Source: Gemmatimonadota bacterium (GTDB taxonomy: Bacteria; Gemmatimonadota; Gemmatimonadetes; Longimicrobiales; Gaopeijiaceae). Taken from it: a stretch of DNA of 50,118 bases. The position numbers were made by a program, and so were the translations under genes. Positions 25,841 through 34,015 of the stretch are shown here, one piece after another. How positions within the stretch are numbered: position 1 is the first letter of the stretch; each line of letters opens with the position of its first letter. The notes under the pieces are model-generated. The model was not told the DNA's origin and searched no databases. It was given only the letters and a program-made list of their open reading frames with translations. The stretch lies in assembly GCA_013002885.1 (NCBI GenBank), contig JABDLS010000088.1:1-50118 (forward strand). Reading direction: 5' to 3'.

Positions 25841-26620
25841 CTACCGGACAGACGACAGGTACTCGCCGGCCATGGCCAGCCCGTACAGCGTGAGAAAGGG
25901 CTCGATGCTGTCCACGGTGCTGAGGTACGGACCGATGACGTTGGCGAACCCGCCGGTAGCCACCACGAGGGCATCGGGACGCCCCCATTCCTCCCTGATG
26001 CGCCGCACGATGCCATCGACGCTCTCGATGGCCTGGTAGAAGACACCGCTCTGGATGCACGTCTCGGTGCGTCGACCGATGACGACCTCGGGAGGCTGGA
26101 GTTCGACGCGAGGCAGCTTGGCCGTTCGGGCAGCCAGCCAGTCCAATCCTGACCGAAGCCCCGGAGAGATGACCCCGCCGAGGAACACGCCATCGGCAGT
26201 GATGCAGTCGAACGTTGTGGCCGTCCCCAGATCGACGGCGATGGTGTCGCGTCCGTAGATCTCCCGGGCAGCGAGCGTATTGACGATCCGGTCCGCCCCC
26301 ACCGATCGTGGCTCCTCGACGTCGAGGCGGATCGGCAATCCGGAGTCGGGCCCCACGGCGATGGCTTCCGCTCCCGTGATGGTGCGAATCGTCTTGGACC
26401 AAACGTGGTTCACCGACGGCACGACCGAGCCGACGACACCCCGCACGATACTCCCCTCGTCGATGCCGTCACCCGACAGAAACGCCCGCATGAGAGCCGT
26501 CATCTCGTCCGCCGTCCGAGGTACGCTCGAGCTCACCCGCCACTCACCGGTGAGCTCTGTGGTGGAAGACGCCAACCCGACGACGGTCTCGGTATTTCCT
26601 ACATCGACGACGAGCTGCAC
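25841..26620 (-). CDS. coaX: Type III pantothenate kinase
   Basis: A 259-residue kinase for the first step of coenzyme A synthesis. Motifs are VVDVGNTETVVGL (phosphate loop), PRSVGADRIVNTLAA and TIAVDLGTATTFDCITADG, then VISPGLRSGLDWLAARTAKLP, all typical of CoaX. The start is GTG at 26620 with GGAGG 4 nt upstream. It lies 58 bp after birA. Confidence 0.95.
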   Translation of the reverse strand: MQLVVDVGNTETVVGLASSTTELTGEWRVSSSVPRTADEMTALMRAFLSGDGIDEGSIVRGVVGSVVPSVNHVWSKTIRTITGAEAIAVGPDSGLPIRLDVEEPRSVGADRIVNTLAAREIYGRDTIAVDLGTATTFDCITADGVFLGGVISPGLRSGLDWLAARTAKLPRVELQPPEVVIGRRTETCIQSGVFYQAIESVDGIVRRIREEWGRPDALVVATGGFANVIGPYLSTVDSIEPFLTLYGLAMAGEYLSSVR

Positions 26621-26678
26621 GGCGCCTCCAGATTTTTCGAGAGTCCGGCCTGGTTCGTGGAACGAACCGTGAATCTAC

Positions 26679-27494
26679 TCAGGCTTCACCTCTGTCGGGC
26701 ACCCCGCTCGGTGCGAGTCGCACACCGCCGGAAACGACGCGGAGCTCGACGCCGTCGGCACCAACGAGGCGCAGCGCACCCGATGCGTCGATTCCCGCCG
26801 CCCGACCGGCCCCTGCCTGATCCGTTTGCACGTCGGCGCCTACCAGCACGTCGCGACGGTTGAGCTCGGCGAGTGAGGCGTGGTCCAGCCCGTGACTGGC
26901 CGCAACCCAACGGTCCGAACGCTTCCTCAGGTTGCGGGTGATGGCATGCGCCAAACGACTGCGCGACAGAGGTTTTCCTGCTGCGACTTCGAGCGACACC
27001 GGAGGCAGTCCCCCAAGGCGGGCCACGGCGGAAGCCTCGGGAGCCCCCGTGACGTTGATGCCGATCCCGACGACGACCCGTGCGCCCGACCTCTCACAAA
27101 GGACCCCCCCGACCTTGGCGCCGTCGATGAGGAGGTCGTTGGGCCACTTGATCCCGACATCGACCGCCGGGGCCATCTCTTCCATCGCCTCGGCACACGC
27201 CAGACCCACCACCACAGGCAGGGCCCCCGACTGCCCGTCGCCGTCGAGAATCAACGACATCCAAAGCCCTGCACCTGGTCTGGAAATCCATTCCGTGCCC
27301 TGTCGCCCTCGACCGGAGGTCTGCTCGTCGGCTACCACCGTCGACCAAACGGCTCCACCCATGTCGGCGATGGCTCGGGCCCGGTCGTTGGTGGAGCCGA
27401 TGCTCCTGTATGTCTCGAGCAGAGGCACGCCCCACCTCTTCCGCAGATCTTCGACGGCGTAGCCGTCCCAGCGATCCAGAAGCGCGCCGGTCAT
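26679..27494 (-). CDS. birA: Biotin--[acetyl-CoA carboxylase] ligase
   Basis: A 271-residue ligase that attaches biotin to the carboxylase carrier protein. The conserved SIGSTNDRARAIAD, DEQTSGRGRQGTEWISRPG (biotinyl-AMP loop) and IKWPNDLLIDGAKVGGVLCE are present, followed by the small C-terminal domain. There is no N-terminal helix-turn-helix, so it is a ligase-only (class I) BirA and not a repressor. The ATG overlaps the uppP stop codon by 4 bp. Confidence 0.95.
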   Translation of the reverse strand: MTGALLDRWDGYAVEDLRKRWGVPLLETYRSIGSTNDRARAIADMGGAVWSTVVADEQTSGRGRQGTEWISRPGAGLWMSLILDGDGQSGALPVVVGLACAEAMEEMAPAVDVGIKWPNDLLIDGAKVGGVLCERSGARVVVGIGINVTGAPEASAVARLGGLPPVSLEVAAGKPLSRSRLAHAITRNLRKRSDRWVAASHGLDHASLAELNRRDVLVGADVQTDQAGAGRAAGIDASGALRLVGADGVELRVVSGGVRLAPSGVPDRGEA

Positions 27495-28279
27495 CGCAAC
27501 ATCAGATAGGCCAGGTAGGCGCCCCCCACCACCCAGCAGTACGGGGCGAAGAGGTGGAACGACCTGCGCGAAAGCATGGCGTTGAAGGTTCGGATGGCCA
27601 GGACGCCGACGACCCCGGCCATGGCGCTACCCCAGATGATGACGCCGATGCCGAGTCCGCTCGTGCCCGTCGCCTGCACTTCGGGAATCTGCAGAACCGC
27701 CGCCCCTGCCATGGCGGGTACGGCCATGAGGAAAGAAAAAGCGGCGGCCTCCCGAGCCTCGATGCCAAGCCACAGAGCCGCCACCACGGTGGCTCCTGAC
27801 CGCGAGATCCCAGGCACGAGGGCGAAAGCCTGGGCGACGCCGATGAGAAAGGCCGCGCCCCATCCCGGCCGGGGTGCATCGGCTTCATCGACGGGAATCC
27901 TGCTGCTCCACAGGATGGCACCGGTGATCAGAAGCGCGATCCCCGCGACCAGGGGCGCTTCGAATAGTGCCTCGATCCGGCTTTGGACGAGGACGCCGAG
28001 AAGACCGGCTGGAATGGTGGCAACCACGACCAGCCCGATGTAGCGCCACGCCTCTGCGTCCCCAGAGGCGGCCCCTACCAGGAGCTCGGAGACGCGGGTC
28101 CGATACACCAGCAGGATCGACAGCAGCGTCGCCAAGTGCACCGCCACCTCGAAGAGGACACCCGGGACCTCGATGCCCAGGACGACCTGGGTCATGACGA
28201 GGTGCCCTGAACTGGACACAGGGAGGAATTCGGAGGCCCCCTGGACGAAGCCGAGTAGAAGGGACTCCAGGAGGCTCAT
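27491..28279 (-). CDS. uppP: Undecaprenyl-diphosphatase
   Basis: A 262-residue integral membrane phosphatase of the BacA/UppP family, recycling the lipid carrier of cell-wall synthesis. The two signature regions are present: GFVQGASEFLPVSSSGHLV near the N-terminus and FALVPGISRSGATVVAAL in the second half. There are about eight hydrophobic helices. The ATG at 28279 (MSLLESLLLGFVQ) is preferred to the longer frame because AGGAAGG lies just upstream. It begins 10 bp after bshA. Confidence 0.96.
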   Translation of the reverse strand: MSLLESLLLGFVQGASEFLPVSSSGHLVMTQVVLGIEVPGVLFEVAVHLATLLSILLVYRTRVSELLVGAASGDAEAWRYIGLVVVATIPAGLLGVLVQSRIEALFEAPLVAGIALLITGAILWSSRIPVDEADAPRPGWGAAFLIGVAQAFALVPGISRSGATVVAALWLGIEAREAAAFSFLMAVPAMAGAAVLQIPEVQATGTSGLGIGVIIWGSAMAGVVGVLAIRTFNAMLSRRSFHLFAPYCWVVGGAYLAYLMLR

Positions 28280-28289
28280 CGCGCCTTCC

Positions 28290-29417
28290 TCAGCCATCCA
28301 GGACCTGCTGGTAGTACCCTTCATAGCGCGGTACCACGGCCTCCGACGAGAACCGTTCCACCGCGGCCGCTCGGGCATTGTTGGAGATGCGCTCCCTCAG
28401 GTGGTCGTCGGTGAGTATGCGCACGCCGGCGTCTGCCATGGCCTCGACGTCGCCAACCTCCCTGAGAAAGCCCGACTCGCCGTCCTCGATGACCTCGGGA
28501 AGACCTCCAGTGCGCGACGCCACCACCGGTACCCCGCACGCCATGGCTTCCAGGGCCGCCAGCCCGAACGACTCGGTAGCCGAGGGCAGGAGAAAGAGGT
28601 CGGCACAGGCGACGAGTTCCTGGACGGATTGGTGCTTGCCGAGAAACACCACCTTGTCACTGATTCCCAGGCTCTCCGCCCGTCTCGCGGCCCGGGGTCG
28701 GTCGGGCCCGTCGCCCACCATGACCAGCCGGGCGTCGACACGCTTCACGAGGCGTGCGAAGGTCTCGACGACGTCCGGGACACGTTTTACGCCGCGGAAA
28801 TTGGACACGTGCATGACGATCTTCTCCCCGCCCGGCGCGAGGGTCGCCCGGTGGCACGGTTCGAGGCCCGGACGCCAGGCGTCGACGTCGATGAAATTCG
28901 GAATGACCTCGATCCGTTCTGCAGGGACCGAGAAATCCCGCACGGTCTCGTCCCTGAGGTAGGTTGAGACCGCCGTGAGGCCGTCGGACTGGAGAATGGA
29001 GAAGCGAGTGATCTCGTGGAACGACGGGTGGAGACCCACGAGTGTGATGTCCGTGCCGTGAAGTGTCGTGACGATCTTGAGCCCCCGCTGATCCTCCAGC
29101 ATCTGACGGGCCAGGTACGCCGACGCCGCATGGGGGATGGCATAGTGCATGTGCACCAGATCGAGGGCGTGGTTGCGCGCCGCATCGTGGAGGGCGACGG
29201 CGAGGGCCAGGGCGTATGGGGGGTGTTCGAAGAGAGGGTAATCCTCCATTTCGACTTCGTGGAAGAATACCCGCTCGCGGAATCCCCCGAGGCGGAAGGG
29301 CTGGTCGTAGGAGACGAAGTGGATCTCGTGGCCGCGCTCTGCCAGGGCGATCCCCAATTCAGTCGCCACCGCCCCCGAGCCTCCATACGTCGGGTAGCAT
29401 GTGATCCCGATCTTCAT
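28290..29417 (-). CDS. bshA: N-acetyl-alpha-D-glucosaminyl L-malate synthase (bacillithiol synthesis)
   Basis: A 375-residue GT4 glycosyltransferase. The N-terminus MKIGITCYPTYGGSGAVATE and EIHFVSYDQPFRL are characteristic of BshA. MHYAIPHAASAYLARQM, TTLHGTDITLVG and the GT4 nucleotide-binding region LLPSATESFGLAALEAMACG follow. BshA joins UDP-GlcNAc and L-malate in the first step to bacillithiol, the low-molecular-weight thiol of Firmicutes, Deinococcus and part of the FCB group. bshB and bshC are not in the window. The ATG at 29417 has GGAGG 6 nt upstream. Confidence 0.94.
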   Translation of the reverse strand: MKIGITCYPTYGGSGAVATELGIALAERGHEIHFVSYDQPFRLGGFRERVFFHEVEMEDYPLFEHPPYALALAVALHDAARNHALDLVHMHYAIPHAASAYLARQMLEDQRGLKIVTTLHGTDITLVGLHPSFHEITRFSILQSDGLTAVSTYLRDETVRDFSVPAERIEVIPNFIDVDAWRPGLEPCHRATLAPGGEKIVMHVSNFRGVKRVPDVVETFARLVKRVDARLVMVGDGPDRPRAARRAESLGISDKVVFLGKHQSVQELVACADLFLLPSATESFGLAALEAMACGVPVVASRTGGLPEVIEDGESGFLREVGDVEAMADAGVRILTDDHLRERISNNARAAAVERFSSEAVVPRYEGYYQQVLDG

Positions 29418-29427
29418 CCCGTCCTCC

Positions 29428-30387
29428 TCATCCGTTGTCCGGCCATGCGAGTCCCGTGGCTGCCAACGCGCGCAGAGCGGCATCCACCTGCTCGTCCACA
29501 GGGAGCGTGGCGTCGACCGTTGCCGCGTCGTCGGGAAGCTGATGTCGGAACCATGTGAGCTGTCGTCTGGCGTACCTTCGAGTGGTCGTGGCGATCTGCT
29601 CGACGGCGTCGCCCAGGGTGCACTCACCCTTCAAGTGCCGGGCGATTTCACGATATCCGGTGCCTGTCATTCCCGGATCTTCGTCGGTGTACCCGGCGGC
29701 GAGAAGGGCCTCGACCTCGTCTACCAGCCCGCGGTCGATCATCCGGTGTACTCGTCGGAGGATCCGGGCATCGATCTCGTCCCGGGGAAGTTCGAGGAGC
29801 AGGACCACTCCGGGAACCCCCTCCCCGTCCCGAGGTGCCTCGCGGTGCCACCGCGACAGAGGAACACCCGAGAGCAGGGCCACCTCGATGGTACGGCTCA
29901 TGCGTTGCGGCCCCCCGTCGATGGCGATCTCTGCACGCTCCGGGTCCAGGGCGCGCACGAAGCCCGCCAGAGTCTCCGTCGATTGCTCCGCGAGCCAGCC
30001 GCGCAGAGCGTCCAGGCGATTCCCGTCGAGAGGAGGCTCGGCGAAGATCGGGTCCATGACCGACTTGAGGAAGAAGCCTGTACCACCGGCGAGAAGCGGT
30101 AGGGCACGCCGGGCCTCGATGTCGGCGATCCAGCGACGTGCGTCCCTCGCGAATCGTCCGGCAGAATACCGCTGGCCCGGATCCACGAGGTCCAGGCAAT
30201 GGTGTGGCACGGAGGCGCGAGCCGCGGCCCGCACCTTATCCGTCCCGATGTCCATGCCTCGGTACACCTGGCGCGAGTCCATGGAGACGATCTCCACAGG
30301 ACCCCGACGTGCGAGAGCCAGCGACAGAGCCGTCTTTCCCGACGTCGTGGGACCGGTGACAGCGAGGAACCGGGGCCGCGGGCTCAT
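29428..30387 (-). CDS. miaA: tRNA dimethylallyltransferase
   Basis: A 319-residue enzyme that prenylates A37 of tRNAs reading U-initial codons. The P-loop is GPTTSGKTALSLALA (Thr in place of the more common Ala). Next come SMDSRQVYRGMDIGTDK and HHCLDLVDPGQRYSAGRFARDA, then RYARRQLTWFRHQ in the C-terminal region, as in the family. The ATG at 30387 gives the standard start; it lies 16 bp after mutL. Substrate DMAPP comes from the isoprenoid pathway. Confidence 0.96.
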   Translation of the reverse strand: MSPRPRFLAVTGPTTSGKTALSLALARRGPVEIVSMDSRQVYRGMDIGTDKVRAAARASVPHHCLDLVDPGQRYSAGRFARDARRWIADIEARRALPLLAGGTGFFLKSVMDPIFAEPPLDGNRLDALRGWLAEQSTETLAGFVRALDPERAEIAIDGGPQRMSRTIEVALLSGVPLSRWHREAPRDGEGVPGVVLLLELPRDEIDARILRRVHRMIDRGLVDEVEALLAAGYTDEDPGMTGTGYREIARHLKGECTLGDAVEQIATTTRRYARRQLTWFRHQLPDDAATVDATLPVDEQVDAALRALAATGLAWPDNG

Positions 30388-30403
30388 GATACAGAGCCGG
30401 CCG

Positions 30404-32272
30404 TCACGACCGACCGAACTTCCTCTCGAGCTCTCCCGCAGAGAGGCGAACGACGGTCGGACGCCCGTGGACGTCATGGTGCGGCAGCTCGGTGGCGAAG
30501 AGTTGATCGAAGAGTTCCTGCATCTCGGCCTCGGACAGCTTCTGGCCAGCCTTGATGGCACTCTTGCACGCAAAGGTCATGGCGATGCGTTCATGCTGAT
30601 TCCGGGCGGAGCGGACGAGCTCGGAGCCGTGGGTGAGCTCGTTCACCATCTCACGGAAGGCGCGCTCGGCGTCGAAGTAGCGATGGGGGTTGGGCACCGC
30701 GTGGACGATCACCGTGTCTCCCCCAAACCCCTCGACCTCGAAGCCGGCCCGCGCCAGCAGCCCCTTCAGGTCTTCGATCATCTCCACCTCCGGGGCCGTT
30801 AGCCGGAGAGTGAGGGGAAACAGCAGTCGCTGACTCTCCTGCCCTCCCGCCTCGAAGCCGTCCATGAGGTCCTGGAAGAGGATGCGCTCGTGGGCGGCGT
30901 GCTGGTCCACGATGAGGATTCCGTCGCGGGTCTCGGCGAGGACGTAGGTGTCTAGGACCTGCCAGAGCCTCGGCCGCCGGGCTCCGGCTTCCGGGAGAGG
31001 CGCCACCGACGAATCACCCCGCGAAGCCTCGTCATCCTCTGAGCCTTCAGCTGAGCTCCCATCGTCCGTCGGCTTTGCACCTGCCACGAAGAGCGCCATC
31101 TGCGCGTCCGCCGACGTCGCCTCCGGGGCCGAGCCCGTCTGCCCGGCGGTGGCGGCCGCGGCCGATCCCTCCGCGGGTCCTGCGTCCGCCCGGTGCGCCC
31201 TGCCTTCAGGTTGATCCGACGCCCGCCGCTCCCTGACCATGACGCTCGGCGCCCCGACCTCCCGGTCGAAGGTCGCAGCCGACGCCTCGCCATCCAGCGT
31301 CCTCCGCACGGCCTGCTCCACCATGGATTCCACCCGAGCGAGGTCGCGGAACCGGACCTCGGCTTTCGACGGGTGGACGTTGACATCGACGCCCTCGCCC
31401 GGGAGCCGCAGGTAGAGGAACATCCACGGACGAACCCCTTGGGGAATCGTGGTTCGATAGCCCCGTTCGGCGGCGCGAACGATCTCGGTGGAGCGGAACG
31501 GACGCCCGTTTACGAAGAGGTGGTTGCGTCGGAGGCCGGGCTTGGCTGCATCCGGGCGCTGAATGAGGCCCTTCACCTCCATGCCCTCCGACTCGCCAGC
31601 GGCTGGAATGAGCGTGCCACCATGCTCGAGTCCCCACACTTGCGTGACCCGCTCCGCCACGTCGCCGGCAGGCGGCAACTCCAGGAGAACCCGCTCGTCG
31701 GAGGTCAGGCGGAAGCCGACTCGCGGGTTGGCAAGTGCCAAGGCGGTGGCGGCTTCGTTGACCGCCCGGGCTTCGGCGCTCACCGTCTTGAGGAAGCGGG
31801 CCCGCACGGGGGCATTGAAGAAGAGGTTCTTTACGTCCACCGTGGTGCCCCGGCGGCGCGCCACATCGGTGACGTTGGAGATCTGCCCGCCGGCAACGGT
31901 CACCCGGGTGCCGCTCTCCTCTTCCCCATCCCAGGTATCGAGGGTCATCCGTGAGACGGCGGCAATGGAAGGCATCGCTTCGCCGCGGAAGCCGAACGTC
32001 GAGACTCCCGTAAGGTCCGAAGCCTCTTCGATCTTGCTCGTGGCATGCCGGTCCAGGCTCAAAAGGGCGTCCTCGCGCCCCATACCGACCCCGTCGTCGC
32101 TTACACGGATCCTTCGCTTGCCGCCCCGCTCGATGGCGACCTCGACGTGGGTAGCCTTGGCGTCGAGTGCGTTCTCCGCCAGCTCCTTCACCACGGACGC
32201 AGGGCGTTCGACCGCTTCACCCGCAGCGATCTGATTCGCTACGACATCAGGCAGAATCCTGATCCGGCGCAC
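30404..32272 (-). CDS. mutL: DNA mismatch repair protein MutL
   Basis: A 622-residue protein. The GHKL ATPase half is canonical: IAAGEAVERPASVVKELAENALDA, VSDDGVGM, RHATSKI, GFRGEAMPSIAAVS and the NHLFVNGRPF and NVHPSKAEVRFRD segments. A low-complexity linker (about residues 360-445) joins the C-terminal dimerisation domain. The latter has DQHAAHERILFQ, ACKSAIKAGQ and HHDVHGRPTVVRL. The endonuclease consensus DQHA-2-E-4-E has Gln in place of the final Glu, and the Cys of CPHGRPT is absent, so nicking activity is uncertain. The start is GTG at 32272 with GGAG 7 nt upstream. Confidence 0.96.
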   Translation of the reverse strand: MRRIRILPDVVANQIAAGEAVERPASVVKELAENALDAKATHVEVAIERGGKRRIRVSDDGVGMGREDALLSLDRHATSKIEEASDLTGVSTFGFRGEAMPSIAAVSRMTLDTWDGEEESGTRVTVAGGQISNVTDVARRRGTTVDVKNLFFNAPVRARFLKTVSAEARAVNEAATALALANPRVGFRLTSDERVLLELPPAGDVAERVTQVWGLEHGGTLIPAAGESEGMEVKGLIQRPDAAKPGLRRNHLFVNGRPFRSTEIVRAAERGYRTTIPQGVRPWMFLYLRLPGEGVDVNVHPSKAEVRFRDLARVESMVEQAVRRTLDGEASAATFDREVGAPSVMVRERRASDQPEGRAHRADAGPAEGSAAAATAGQTGSAPEATSADAQMALFVAGAKPTDDGSSAEGSEDDEASRGDSSVAPLPEAGARRPRLWQVLDTYVLAETRDGILIVDQHAAHERILFQDLMDGFEAGGQESQRLLFPLTLRLTAPEVEMIEDLKGLLARAGFEVEGFGGDTVIVHAVPNPHRYFDAERAFREMVNELTHGSELVRSARNQHERIAMTFACKSAIKAGQKLSEAEMQELFDQLFATELPHHDVHGRPTVVRLSAGELERKFGRS

Positions 32273-32276
32273 GCTG

Positions 32277-33044
32277 CTACTCCACCCCGTAGAAGGTGCA
32301 GGCGTTGGCCGATGTCCTACGGGCCACCTCTTCGGTGGGCCGGTCGAGCAGGCTGGCCACTGCCTCCGCTACATGCACCACGTGGGCCGGCTCGTTGCGC
32401 CGTCCTCGGTGAGGTACGGGAGCGAGGTAGGGCGAGTCGGTCTCCACCATCAACCGGTCCTCCGGGACCTCGCGGAGGAGGTCGACCGCACCGAACGACT
32501 TGAAACTGGCGATTCCCGAGAAGGACACCCACCAGCCGGCGGCCATGGCCTCTCCGAAGGCCCTGTCGCCGCCCGTGAAGCAATGGAGGACCCCCCGGGT
32601 GCCGGCGGGCATGTTGCGGAGCGCCGCGGCAATGTCGTCATCGGCCTCGCGGGCGTGGACCACGACGGGGAGTCCGGTTTCGGCTCCCAGGGCCAGATGG
32701 GCATCGAATAGGGCCCGCTGGACCGACGGTGCTGCGTTGTCGTAGTGGTAGTCCAGCCCTGTCTCGCCCACCGCCACCACGTCGTCGTGTGCCAGAAGCC
32801 CGCGGAGCTTGGCCACGGTGTCGGGGGATGCGTCTCCGGCGGCATGGGGGTGCACGCCTGCCGTCGACCAACATCGACTCCGCGCCGCCGCCAACTCAGC
32901 GGCTCGCAGAGCGTCGTCCAGGTCCGAGGCGATGGTGACCATCCGGGTGACGCCGGCTTCCGCGGCCCTATGAAACACCGCCTCCAGGTCGTGCCTGAAG
33001 GCGGTGTCGGTCAAATGGCAGTGACTGTCGAAGTACTCGATCAC
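32277..33044 (-). CDS. tatD: TatD-family metal-dependent hydrolase (DNase)
   Basis: A 255-residue TIM-barrel hydrolase. Metal ligands lie in FDSHCHLTD, VAVGETGLDYHYDN, VVHAREADDD, VLHCFTGG and METDSPYLAPVPHRGRRNEP. The family includes 3'-5' DNases and D-aminoacyl-tRNA-related enzymes. The GTG at 33044 overlaps the secF stop (GTGA) and gives the standard N-terminus VIEYFDSHCHL; longer frames would run far into secF. Confidence 0.93.
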   Translation of the reverse strand: MIEYFDSHCHLTDTAFRHDLEAVFHRAAEAGVTRMVTIASDLDDALRAAELAAARSRCWSTAGVHPHAAGDASPDTVAKLRGLLAHDDVVAVGETGLDYHYDNAAPSVQRALFDAHLALGAETGLPVVVHAREADDDIAAALRNMPAGTRGVLHCFTGGDRAFGEAMAAGWWVSFSGIASFKSFGAVDLLREVPEDRLMVETDSPYLAPVPHRGRRNEPAHVVHVAEAVASLLDRPTEEVARRTSANACTFYGVE

Positions 33045-34006
33045 ACCGTCGCGGGCTGAGGACGAGCCTTCTTCTTCTCCTTGCTCTGACCCATGCCCCA
33101 CCGCTTCTGGATCTCGATGAGGGCGGGAGACGCAACGAAGATGGAAGAGTACGTCCCGATGACCACACCGAGCATCAGCACGATCGTGAAGTCCCGGATC
33201 ACCGCCCCACCGAGAACGAGGAGCGCGGCGAGGACCGCGAGGGTCGTTCCCGAGGTGAGCACCGTCCGAGGAAGGGTCTCGTTGATGGATTGGTTGACCA
33301 GATCGACCGGATCGCGCTTGCGCGCACCCTTCATCCGCATGTTCTCGCGGATGCGGTCGAACACCACGATGGTGTCGTTGAGGGAGTATCCGAGAATCGT
33401 CAGAATGGCCGCTACCGTGGGCAGCGCGATCTCCACCCGGAAGACCGCGAGGAAGCCGAGCGTGATGAGGATGTCGTGGGCCGTGGCGATGACCGCCGCC
33501 AGGCCGAAGCGCAGCTCGAAACGGAAGGCCAGGTACACCAGGGTGAGCAAGAAGGAGAACAGGACCGCCAGCAGAGCCTTCTGCTGGAGTTCACCACCCA
33601 CCTTGGCGCCCACCAGCTCCGTGCGCACGACCGTGAAGGTCTTGTCCGGGAGATTGGCCCGGATCTGAGCTTCCACGTCGTCGGCCACCTGAGTGATGGA
33701 CACGTCTTCGTCGAGGGGTGCACGGATCACGAACTCACCGGTGCCCTCACCGCCGAACTGGGTGATAGGCGGCGCCGTGGCCCCACCCAGGCCCTCGCGG
33801 AGCTCGGCGTCGGTGGTGGGTTGGTCGAATCGCACCTGGACGAGCGAGCCCCCGAGGAAGTCGACGCCGTAGTTCTGCCAGCTTCCCAGGGTGGCAATGT
33901 TGTAGCCCATCCCCGCGATTCCGATGGCGATGACGATGGCCGAAACGACATATGCCGTCCGGCGTTTCTCGATGAACGTGTACGAAGCGTCCTTGAAGAG
34001 TCTCAT
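33041..34006 (-). CDS. secF: Protein translocase subunit SecF
   Basis: A 321-residue membrane protein that works with SecD to use the proton gradient for late protein export. There is an N-terminal helix after the YTFIEKRRTAYVVSAIVIA stretch, DFLGGSLVQVRFDQPT in the periplasmic domain, and five C-terminal helices including LAVFRVEIALPTVAAILTIL and the conserved GYSLNDTIVVFDRIRENMR. Its start is 9 bp after the secD stop. The C-terminus is basic. Confidence 0.97.
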   Translation of the reverse strand: MRLFKDASYTFIEKRRTAYVVSAIVIAIGIAGMGYNIATLGSWQNYGVDFLGGSLVQVRFDQPTTDAELREGLGGATAPPITQFGGEGTGEFVIRAPLDEDVSITQVADDVEAQIRANLPDKTFTVVRTELVGAKVGGELQQKALLAVLFSFLLTLVYLAFRFELRFGLAAVIATAHDILITLGFLAVFRVEIALPTVAAILTILGYSLNDTIVVFDRIRENMRMKGARKRDPVDLVNQSINETLPRTVLTSGTTLAVLAALLVLGGAVIRDFTIVLMLGVVIGTYSSIFVASPALIEIQKRWGMGQSKEKKKARPQPATV

Positions 34007-34015
34007 GACCGCGCC

